The translations under genes were made by a program, and so were the position numbers. Source: Prochlorococcus sp. AG-315-I14 (GTDB taxonomy: Bacteria > Cyanobacteriota > Cyanobacteriia > PCC-6307 > Cyanobiaceae). From it: a stretch of DNA of 8,165 nt. The notes under the pieces were generated by a model. That model was not told the DNA's origin and did not search any database. It saw only the letters and a list, made by a program, of their open reading frames with translations. Positions 1 through 6,597 of this stretch are shown here, piece by piece. Every line of letters starts with the position of its first letter. Positions within the stretch are counted from its first letter, which is position 1. Location: positions 1 through 8,165 of the forward strand of contig QBWF01000024.1 in assembly GCA_003283665.1 (NCBI GenBank), read 5' to 3'.

Positions 1-1
1 A

Positions 2-2785
2 AGCTCTTTAGCTTTCGATACTATTTTCGCTGAAGGTCAAAGACGATATGTAGAAAGCTTGTCTGCTTATGCAAGACAATTTTTAGGTCAAGTTGATAAA
101 CCTGATGTAGATGCTATTGAAGGTTTATCCCCTGCTATTTCAATTGATCAAAAATCTACTAGTCACAATCCTCGATCAACAGTTGGAACAGTAACGGAGA
201 TTCAAGATTATTTGCGTTTGCTTTTTGGTAGGGCTGGAGAGCCTCATTGTCCAGAATGTTGCAGGCCCATTAAGCCTCAGACAATAGATGAGATGGTTGA
301 TCAAATAATGACTCTTCCAGAAGGAACACGTTTTCAATTACTTTCTCCAGTAGTTCGTGGCAAGAAAGGTACACATTCAAAATTACTTTCTGGGCTTGCA
401 GCAGAAGGTTTTGTACGAGTAAGAATTAACAAGGAGGTTAGAGAACTAGCAGATAATATCGAGCTTGATAAAAACCATATACATTCAATTGAAGTTGTTG
501 TTGATAGATTAATTTCAAGAAAAGGTTTAGAAGAAAGGTTAACTGATTCTTTAACTACTACTTTAAAAAGGGGTGATGGTTTAGCAATAGTAGAAGTTGT
601 TCCTAAGAAAGGCGAAGAACTTTCTGAAGACCTTGATAGAGAAAGATTATATTCAGAAAATTTTGCTTGCCCAGTTCATGGAGCTGTTATCGAAGAATTA
701 TCTCCTAGATTATTTTCATTTAATAGTCCATATGGGGCATGTCCTGATTGTCATGGTTTAGGACATTTAAAAAAATTTACTTTTGAAAGAGTTGTTCCTG
801 ATCCATCTTTACCGGTTTATGCTGCTGTTGCTCCATGGAGTGATAAAGATAACTCATATTACTTTTCTTTATTATATTCTGTAGGAGAGGCCTTTGGTTT
901 TGAAATAAAATTACCTTGGAAAGATTTAAGCGAAGATCAAAAGGATATTTTATTAAATGGTAGTAAAGAACCTATTCTGATAAAAGTTGATAGCAGATAT
1001 AAACAAGATTCAGGTTTTAAAAGACCTTTTGAGGGAATTCTACCAATTTTAGAAAGACAATTACAAGATGCTAATGGTGAATCTGTTAGACAGAAGCTTG
1101 AAAAATATCTTGAATTAGTTCCATGTTCAACTTGTTTGGGTAAAAGATTACGTCCTGAGGCTTTAGCCGTCAAACTTGGACCATATTCTATTACTGAGTT
1201 GACAACATGTAGCGTTTCTCAAACGCTACAAGACATTGAAGAATTAATGGGTTTAAAAAAATCCAAGGATTCAAAAAAATTACTCTCTAATAGACAAATT
1301 CAGATCGGAGAACTTGTTTTAAAAGAAATACGTTTACGCCTTAAATTTCTTTTAGATGTTGGTCTTGATTATTTAACTTTAGATAGACCTGCCATGACTT
1401 TATCTGGTGGTGAGGCTCAAAGAATTCGCCTTGCTACACAAATAGGAGCTGGTTTAACAGGGGTTTTGTATGTCTTAGATGAGCCAAGTATTGGCTTACA
1501 TCAACGAGATAATGACAGACTGTTATCTACATTAAAAAGATTACGAGATTTAGGAAATACTTTGGTTGTTGTTGAACATGATGAAGACACAATACGTGCT
1601 GCTGATTATTTAGTCGATATTGGTCCAGGAGCTGGTATTCATGGAGGTGAAGTAGTTGCAGAAGGGTCATTAGATGGTTTATTAAAATCAAAAGATTCAT
1701 TAACTGGTGCTTATTTAAGTGGTCGATCATCAATTCCTACACCGATTCATAGACGAGATTCGAATACTAGAAAATTACGTTTAATTGATTGCAATAAGAA
1801 TAATTTAAAAGATGTTTCTGTAGAGTTTCCTTTAGGAAGGTTAGTTTCTGTAACTGGTGTCAGTGGTAGTGGAAAAAGCACTTTAATAAATGAATTATTG
1901 CATCCTGCTTTAAATCATTCCTTAGGATTAAAAGTTCCTTTTCCTAAGGGTTTAAAAGAATTGAAGGGCATTAAATCTATTGATAAAGTTATTGTTATTG
2001 ATCAATCTCCTATTGGAAGAACACCAAGATCAAATCCTGCTACTTATACAGGTGCATTTGATCCTATTCGTCAGATTTTTACAGCATCAGTTGAAGCGAA
2101 AGCAAGAGGATATCAAGCTGGTCAGTTTAGTTTCAATGTAAAAGGTGGTCGATGTGAAGCCTGTAAAGGTCAAGGAGTAAATGTAATTGAAATGAATTTT
2201 CTTCCCGATGTATATGTTCAATGTGATGTTTGTAAAGGTGCGAGATTTAACAGAGAAACTCTACAAGTTAAATATAAAAATTATTCTATTTCTGATGTTT
2301 TAGAAATGACGGTAGAGCAAGCTGTAGATGTTTTTTCTGCTATTCCACAAGCTTCAGATAGATTAAGAACTTTATTGGATGTTGGTCTTGGTTATATAAA
2401 GCTTGGTCAACCAGCTCCTACTTTATCTGGAGGGGAGGCTCAAAGAGTAAAACTTGCCACAGAGTTAGCAAAAAGAGCAACTGGAAAAACTTTATATTTA
2501 ATCGATGAACCTACGACAGGTTTAAGCTTTTTTGATGTTCATAAATTAATGGATGTAATACAAAGATTGGTTGATAAAGGAAATTCTATAATTGTTATTG
2601 AGCATAATTTAGATGTTATTCGATGTTCAGATTGGATTATTGATATGGGTCCTGAAGGGGGGAATAAAGGAGGTGAAATTATAGCTGAAGGAACTCCTGA
2701 AGAAATTGCAAACAATCCTAAAAGTTATACAGGAAATTATTTAAAAAAAGTTTTGAAGATTCATCCTCCTCAAGAGAGTGAATAA
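2..2785 (+). CDS. uvrA: Excinuclease ABC subunit A, 5' end missing
   Basis: UvrA is the DNA-damage-sensing ABC ATPase that loads UvrB in nucleotide excision repair. The frame is open from base 2 and begins SSLAFDTIFAEGQRRYVES, the residues just after the first Walker A of UvrA, so only the extreme N-terminus lies outside; 927 residues are visible. Counting from base 2: a first zinc module at 223-250 (C223, H226, C247, C250), the first ABC signature LSGGEAQ at 467 with Walker B DEPSIGLH at 493, a second Walker A GVSGSGKST at 619, a C-terminal zinc module of four cysteines (bases 2153-2233, C-x2-C-x19-C-x2-C), the second signature at 808 and second Walker B DEPTTGL at 835, then the H-loop IEHN. 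This is a complete two-domain UvrA apart from the missing start. A His replaces one Cys in the first zinc module. Two hairpins follow the stop. The identification is very secure. Confidence 0.98.
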   Translation, partial: SSLAFDTIFAEGQRRYVESLSAYARQFLGQVDKPDVDAIEGLSPAISIDQKSTSHNPRSTVGTVTEIQDYLRLLFGRAGEPHCPECCRPIKPQTIDEMVDQIMTLPEGTRFQLLSPVVRGKKGTHSKLLSGLAAEGFVRVRINKEVRELADNIELDKNHIHSIEVVVDRLISRKGLEERLTDSLTTTLKRGDGLAIVEVVPKKGEELSEDLDRERLYSENFACPVHGAVIEELSPRLFSFNSPYGACPDCHGLGHLKKFTFERVVPDPSLPVYAAVAPWSDKDNSYYFSLLYSVGEAFGFEIKLPWKDLSEDQKDILLNGSKEPILIKVDSRYKQDSGFKRPFEGILPILERQLQDANGESVRQKLEKYLELVPCSTCLGKRLRPEALAVKLGPYSITELTTCSVSQTLQDIEELMGLKKSKDSKKLLSNRQIQIGELVLKEIRLRLKFLLDVGLDYLTLDRPAMTLSGGEAQRIRLATQIGAGLTGVLYVLDEPSIGLHQRDNDRLLSTLKRLRDLGNTLVVVEHDEDTIRAADYLVDIGPGAGIHGGEVVAEGSLDGLLKSKDSLTGAYLSGRSSIPTPIHRRDSNTRKLRLIDCNKNNLKDVSVEFPLGRLVSVTGVSGSGKSTLINELLHPALNHSLGLKVPFPKGLKELKGIKSIDKVIVIDQSPIGRTPRSNPATYTGAFDPIRQIFTASVEAKARGYQAGQFSFNVKGGRCEACKGQGVNVIEMNFLPDVYVQCDVCKGARFNRETLQVKYKNYSISDVLEMTVEQAVDVFSAIPQASDRLRTLLDVGLGYIKLGQPAPTLSGGEAQRVKLATELAKRATGKTLYLIDEPTTGLSFFDVHKLMDVIQRLVDKGNSIIVIEHNLDVIRCSDWIIDMGPEGGNKGGEIIAEGTPEEIANNPKSYTGNYLKKVLKIHPPQESE
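1208..1230. repeat. Perfect 10-bp inverted repeat inside uvrA
   Basis: TGTAGCGTTT (1208-1217) is followed by the loop CTC and its exact complement AAACGCTACA (1221-1230). It lies in the uvrA coding sequence between the two nucleotide-binding halves and encodes roughly CSVSQTLQ. No T-run follows, so it does not look like a terminator. Its role, if any, is unknown; it is locally richer in GC than its surroundings. Confidence 0.7.
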
Positions 2786-2803
2786 TTATTTTTATTCACT
2801 TTT
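2775..2803 (+). terminator. Candidate terminator hairpin over the uvrA stop
   Basis: AGTGAATAA (2777-2785) pairs exactly with TTATTCACT (2792-2800) around a 6-base loop, and the uvrA TAA forms the inner end of the 5' arm. One G-U and one A-U pair could extend the stem outward into the TTTT at 2800-2803. The stem is AT-rich and the U-tract short, so it would be a weak intrinsic terminator alone. Confidence 0.4.
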
Positions 2804-2863
2804 AGATATATTCCTTAATGTTTGAAAGCTTTATAAATATTTCTTGAGATATTTTTTCAAATA

Positions 2864-2896
2864 AAATCAGTCTAGGACTGATTTGTTGTTATTTTT
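2864..2896 (+). terminator. Probable rho-independent terminator of uvrA
   Basis: AAATCAGTC (2864-2872) and GACTGATTT (2876-2884) form a perfect 9-bp stem with a 3-base loop (TAG), followed by the T-rich tail GTTGTTATTTTT. It lies about 80 bases after the uvrA stop and 100 bases before sps, on the same strand. It would separate uvrA transcription from sps. The tail is interrupted by G and A, so efficiency is uncertain. Confidence 0.6.
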
Positions 2897-2921
2897 GGCA
2901 GCAATCAATCAAATATATTAT
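2895..2921 (+). promoter_or_regulatory. Candidate sigma-70-type promoter of sps
   Basis: TTGGCA (2895-2900, one mismatch to TTGACA) and TATTAT (2916-2921, one mismatch to TATAAT) are separated by 15 bases, slightly shorter than the usual 16-18. Transcription would begin near 2928, giving a leader of about 60 bases to the TTG start. The site directly follows the uvrA terminator tail, where a promoter for sps would be expected. AT-rich DNA yields such matches by chance, so the call is tentative. Confidence 0.35.
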
Positions 2922-2976
2922 GCTTTCTTTATATTTGAACACTAGAAAATCAATTATTAATTCATAAATCTTAGAC

Positions 2977-2980
2977 GAGG
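2977..2980 (+). promoter_or_regulatory. Ribosome binding site that decides the sps TTG start
   Basis: GAGG at 2977-2980 lies 6 bases before the TTG at 2987, an ideal Shine-Dalgarno distance. The nearest upstream in-frame stop is the TAG at 2972, and no ATG or GTG lies between it and the conserved protein core. Together these fix the TTG as the start. Confidence 0.7.
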
Positions 2981-2986
2981 TTTTGT

Positions 2987-5116
2987 TTGGGTTTAAGACT
3001 TCTACATTTAAACTTACATGGTTTAATTCGTTCTCAGGATCTTGAACTTGGACGTGATTCAGATACAGGTGGGCAAACTTTATATGTTTTAGAATTAGTT
3101 AAAGGACTTGCAGCAAGACCTGAAGTCGAAAATGTGCAGTTAATTACAAGATTAATTGTTGATAGACGAATATCTCATGATTATTCGAAACCGCGAGAAA
3201 AAATATCTAATTCAGCTGAAATTATTAGATTGCCATTTGGTCCTAAGCGTTATATGCGTAAGGAGCTTTTATGGCCTTTTTTAGATGACCTTGCTGATCA
3301 AATAGTTCAAAGACTGCAGTACGAAAACCAATTACCTGACTGGATTCATGCTCATTATGCTGATGCTGGTTATGTTGGAGCTTTGGTAAGTAGAAGACTT
3401 GGTATACCTTTAGTGTTTACTGGTCATTCATTAGGAAGAGAAAAGCAAAGAAGATTATTAGCTGGAGGTGTGGATCATGACCAAATAGAACAAACTTTTT
3501 CAATTAGTAAAAGAATTGATGCCGAAGAGTTGGCTTTAGCTCATGCTAATTTAGTAATTACTAGTACCAGACAGGAATCTGAGGAGCAATATTCTCGGTA
3601 TGGAAGATTTAATTCAAAACAAGTTGAAATTATTGCACCAGGAGTCGATTCAAATCGCTTTCATTCAATAAATTCAAGTTTAGAAAATGTAGAAGTAGAT
3701 GGATTGGTAGCACCTTTTCTTAGAGATAAAAATCTTTCTCCTCTGTTGGCAATTTCTAGAGCAGTTAGAAGAAAAAATATTCCTGCTTTAATTGAGGTAT
3801 ATGGTAGATCTCCAGTTTTACAGCAAAGACATAATCTGATTCTAATTTTGGGGTGTCGTGAAGATTCACGTAATCTTGAAAAACAACAAAAAGAAGTATT
3901 TCAACAAATTTTCGAACTAGTAGATAAATATAATTTATATGGGAAAGTTGCTTACCCAAAACATCATAGAAGAGATCAAATACCTGGTATTTATCGTTGG
4001 GCTACTCATAAAAAAGGACTTTTTATTAATCCTGCTTTGACAGAGCCTTTTGGTTTAACTTTGTTAGAAGCTGCAGCTTGTGGATTACCAATGGTTGCAA
4101 CTGATGATGGTGGACCCAGAGATATTCTTTCTCGATGTCAAAACGGAGTATTAGTTGACGTGACAGATTTGGAATCTATGCAGGATGCTATAGAGAAGGC
4201 TGGTTCAAATCATTCTCAGTGGAATAGTTGGAGCAATAATGGAGTCGAGGCTGTTAGTCGTCATTTTAGCTGGGATGCACATGTATGTAATTACATAGCA
4301 TTAATGCAAAAGCGTTTGAAAACTGTTAAACCTTTGCATTGGAAACTTGCTAGTCAAAAGGAAGAGAGTCGTATTGGTCAAAAATTATTAGTTCTTGATT
4401 TAGATAGCAGCTTGGAGCATTCTCAACCTCAAGGGCTATCAAATTTAAGAAAAAGCTTAAAAGAAGCCTCGCCAGGCTTCAATCATCGATTAGGTGTTTT
4501 ATCTGGTCGATCAATTAAAGCTGCGCGATATAGATATTCAGAATTACATTTGCCATCTCCTTCGGTTTGGATTTGTAGAGCTGGGACTGAAATTTATTAC
4601 GGGGATGACAAACAATCAGATTCTTTTTGGCAAGCCTCCATAGCTACTGGTTGGGATCGAGATGGTGTAGAAAAAGCTTTAGTTGATTTAAAAGATTATT
4701 TAGTGCTGCAAGAAACTGAACAGCAAGGACCTTTTAAAATTAGTTATTTATTAAAAGAACCTCAAGAAGCGATATTACCGTTGGTGCGTAAAAGACTCAG
4801 GAAGAGTGGTTTTGCAGCAATACCACAATTGAGATGTCACTGGTATTTAGATGTTGTACCTTTGAGAGCCTCTCGCTCAGAAGCGATTAGGTTTTTAATT
4901 CTCCGATGGAGTTTGTCGTTAGAACAGGTTCTTATTGTTGCAAGTCAACAAGGTGATGCTGAGTTAATCAGAGGCTTAACGTCTGCAGTAGTTCCTGTTG
5001 AGCATGATCCATGTTTAGAAGGACTCAGATCACAGCAAAGAGTTTTCTTTTCTTCTACTGTCCAAGATGGTGTGATTGATGGGATAAAACATTACAAATT
5101 TTTTAAACAGAATTAA
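2987..5116 (+). CDS. sps: Sucrose-phosphate synthase with C-terminal phosphatase-like domain
   Basis: Predicted to transfer glucose from UDP-glucose to fructose 6-phosphate, making sucrose 6-phosphate in the cytoplasm for compatible-solute synthesis. The 709 residues hold two domains. Residues 1 to about 450 are a GT-B, family GT4 glycosyltransferase: LGRDSDTGGQT at 21-31, HAHYADAGYVG from 121, TGHSLGR with H147, SRAVRRKN at 257-264, and the EPFGLTLLE motif with E353 and E361. Residues from about 465 form a HAD phosphatase-like domain of sucrose-phosphatase type: DLDSS at 471-475, LSGRS with S506, FKISY with K584, and QGDAE with D657. The nucleophile pair D471/D473 and the Lys are kept, but DxDxT reads DLDSS and the last acidic motif is altered, so phosphatase activity is uncertain. 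The protein starts at TTG 2987 after a good GAGG. Its 3' end overlaps the end of convergent purT by 14 bp. Confidence 0.93.
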   Translation: MGLRLLHLNLHGLIRSQDLELGRDSDTGGQTLYVLELVKGLAARPEVENVQLITRLIVDRRISHDYSKPREKISNSAEIIRLPFGPKRYMRKELLWPFLDDLADQIVQRLQYENQLPDWIHAHYADAGYVGALVSRRLGIPLVFTGHSLGREKQRRLLAGGVDHDQIEQTFSISKRIDAEELALAHANLVITSTRQESEEQYSRYGRFNSKQVEIIAPGVDSNRFHSINSSLENVEVDGLVAPFLRDKNLSPLLAISRAVRRKNIPALIEVYGRSPVLQQRHNLILILGCREDSRNLEKQQKEVFQQIFELVDKYNLYGKVAYPKHHRRDQIPGIYRWATHKKGLFINPALTEPFGLTLLEAAACGLPMVATDDGGPRDILSRCQNGVLVDVTDLESMQDAIEKAGSNHSQWNSWSNNGVEAVSRHFSWDAHVCNYIALMQKRLKTVKPLHWKLASQKEESRIGQKLLVLDLDSSLEHSQPQGLSNLRKSLKEASPGFNHRLGVLSGRSIKAARYRYSELHLPSPSVWICRAGTEIYYGDDKQSDSFWQASIATGWDRDGVEKALVDLKDYLVLQETEQQGPFKISYLLKEPQEAILPLVRKRLRKSGFAAIPQLRCHWYLDVVPLRASRSEAIRFLILRWSLSLEQVLIVASQQGDAELIRGLTSAVVPVEHDPCLEGLRSQQRVFFSSTVQDGVIDGIKHYKFFKQN

Positions 5117-6287
5117 TATCATTTTTTTCAAATATTTTAATTGAATTACTTGCTTGATCAGCCCTTAATCTAGCTTCTTTGATATCTTTTCCATTAGCTA
5201 ATGCAACCCCCATTCGACGACCTTTTTTTGCATTAGGTTTTCCAAAAAGTAATACTTTTGTTTGATTATTTACTAATGCTCTATCAAGACCACTATATGC
5301 AACATTTTTAATACTTTTAGGTGATAAAATTACTCTACTACTACTAATTGCACTATTAATTTTATCAGGCAATGGTAACCCTAATATGGCATATAGATGT
5401 AATTCAAATTCATTTAATTCTTGACTTATTATTGTTACTAAACCTGTGTCATGTGGTCTAGGTGATAATTCAGAAAATATGACTTCATCATTTGCTATGA
5501 AAAATTCGACACCAAATAAACCTTCACCTCCCAAATTATCAGTAATTTGCTTGGCAATAGATTTGGCTTGATTAAGTTGTTCAATTTTAATGTTAGCTGG
5601 CTGCCAACTAGATTGATAATCACCATTTGATTGTTGATGACCAATTGGGTCACAAAAAATCGTTGGATTATTCTTTTGTTTAATTGTTAATAATGTTATC
5701 TCTATATCAAAATTAATAAATTCTTCTATTATCACTTTTTGTGATTTACCTCTCGCTTCTTTAATGGCTTGGTCCCATGCTTTTTCTAGATCTAAAATAT
5801 TTTTTACTAAGGTTTGACCTTTTCCTGAGGAGCTCATAATTGGTTTAACAAGAACTGGAAAATTAAAATCTTTGATTACATTTTTAATATCTTTTTTATT
5901 GGATACATAAGCAAACTTAGCAGTTTTGATGTCAAGTTCATTAGCAGCTAGATTTCTAATTTTATCTCTATTCATAGTAACGCTAACAGCTCTAGCATTT
6001 GGTATCACTTTAAAACCTTCTTGTTCAATTTTTTGTAACGCATTAACTGCTAAAGCTTCAATCTCAGGGATAATTATATCTGGTTTGTGTTGATAAATAT
6101 TATTCATTAATATCGATTCATTTTGCATATCAAACACTAATTCCTCATCCGCAACTTGCATTGCAGGCGCATTAGAATATTTATCGCATGCAATGACCAA
6201 ACAACCTAATCTTTTTGCTGCAATTGCTAATTCTTTTCCAAGCTCTCCGCTACCAAGAATCATAAGTTTTTTTGGTAAAATATGCAT
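5103..6287 (-). CDS. purT: Formate-dependent phosphoribosylglycinamide formyltransferase (GAR transformylase 2)
   Basis: PurT makes formyl-GAR from GAR, formate and ATP, the third step of purine synthesis, without needing formyl-tetrahydrofolate. The 394 residues match the usual length of about 390 and the ATP-grasp layout: GSGELGKE at 12-19, EIEAL from 75, MNRDK at 105, the P-loop-like VKPIMSSSGKGQ at 147-158, GHQQSNGDYQSSWQPA from 216, Mg-binding E261 and E273 in GVEFF and SELSPRPHDTG, and C-terminal K350 with R357/R358. All expected active-site residues appear present. The ATG at 6287 is chosen; M9 lies directly before the first beta strand and would remove residues without gaining a ribosome site. 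No strong Shine-Dalgarno is visible. It is the last gene of the likely operon, 50 bp after the 80-residue gene. Its stop overlaps the sps end. Confidence 0.97.
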   Translation of the reverse strand: MHILPKKLMILGSGELGKELAIAAKRLGCLVIACDKYSNAPAMQVADEELVFDMQNESILMNNIYQHKPDIIIPEIEALAVNALQKIEQEGFKVIPNARAVSVTMNRDKIRNLAANELDIKTAKFAYVSNKKDIKNVIKDFNFPVLVKPIMSSSGKGQTLVKNILDLEKAWDQAIKEARGKSQKVIIEEFINFDIEITLLTIKQKNNPTIFCDPIGHQQSNGDYQSSWQPANIKIEQLNQAKSIAKQITDNLGGEGLFGVEFFIANDEVIFSELSPRPHDTGLVTIISQELNEFELHLYAILGLPLPDKINSAISSSRVILSPKSIKNVAYSGLDRALVNNQTKVLLFGKPNAKKGRRMGVALANGKDIKEARLRADQASNSIKIFEKNDINSV

Positions 6288-6337
6288 CTTGATTTATTTC
6301 ACGAAATTACAATTACTTTTCATAATAGTCGATTATT

Positions 6338-6580
6338 TTATTGTTCAGGTATTAATGTAAGTTGTTTATATGGTGGTTGCTCACTAATAAAACCCCATTT
6401 ATTGAAGATTTCAGGATCTGTGTGTGTGATTAGTTGGCGTTTATTCTTTTTTTCCACTCTGAAACCTTCTGCGGACATTTGCCTCATAAGTCGTGCTGAT
6501 TCTTCAAAACGAGCGGCCATTGAATCTAGAGTTTCACAATCATTTGTTAATCCTGTTTCTTTCCATGTGAAATAAGTCAT
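6338..6580 (-). CDS. Conserved cyanobacterial protein of unknown function, 80 residues
   Basis: I do not recognise a function. The 80 residues start MTYFTWKETGLTNDCETLDS and continue with a probable amphipathic helix (about 18-43, MAARFEESARLMRQM) and a basic patch KKNKRQ at 44-49. The tail is rich in Pro and aromatics (WGFISEQPPYKQLTLIPEQ). There is no signal peptide or membrane segment, so it is probably cytoplasmic. The style resembles small proteins conserved across cyanobacteria, an impression not checked by search. The ATG at 6580 lies 17 bp after the mraY stop, and purT begins 50 bp downstream, all on the same strand, which supports a real operon gene. An A-run rather than a Shine-Dalgarno precedes the start. 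Codon use fits this strand. Confidence is high that it is a gene and nil about its role. Confidence 0.85.
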   Translation of the reverse strand: MTYFTWKETGLTNDCETLDSMAARFEESARLMRQMSAEGFRVEKKNKRQLITHTDPEIFNKWGFISEQPPYKQLTLIPEQ

Positions 6581-6597
6581 TTTTTTGATTTAAAGAT

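Noticed and set aside
59..61. TTG at 59 as the uvrA start
   Set aside because: The frame continues upstream to base 2 with conserved UvrA residues (SSLAFDTIFAEGQRRYVES), so this is an internal Leu codon and the gene is cut by the window edge.
937..1173. Open frame on the - strand inside uvrA (78 residues)
   Set aside because: It lies fully antisense to a conserved part of uvrA and has no family-like content.
1527..1733. Open frame on the - strand inside uvrA (68 residues, rich in Leu, His and Gln)
   Set aside because: The odd composition is what reading the AT-rich uvrA codons backwards produces; it is a shadow.
3765..3959. Open frame on the - strand inside sps (64 residues)
   Set aside because: It is antisense to the glycosyltransferase domain and has no upstream signals.
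4463..4480. GAAGCCT / AGGCTTC inverted repeat in sps
   Set aside because: A 7-bp stem with a 4-base loop inside a coding region is not rare enough to call.
5122..5128. Run of seven T after the sps stop as an intrinsic terminator
   Set aside because: No stable stem precedes it, and it lies inside the purT coding region.
6261..6263. M9 as the purT start
   Set aside because: It has no ribosome site and sits directly before the first beta strand; the ATG at 6287 gives the usual family length.
6282..6575. Open frame on the + strand opposite the 80-residue gene
   Set aside because: The opposite strand gives a protein-like product with operon spacing; this one arises because ATGCAT at the purT start reads ATG on both strands.
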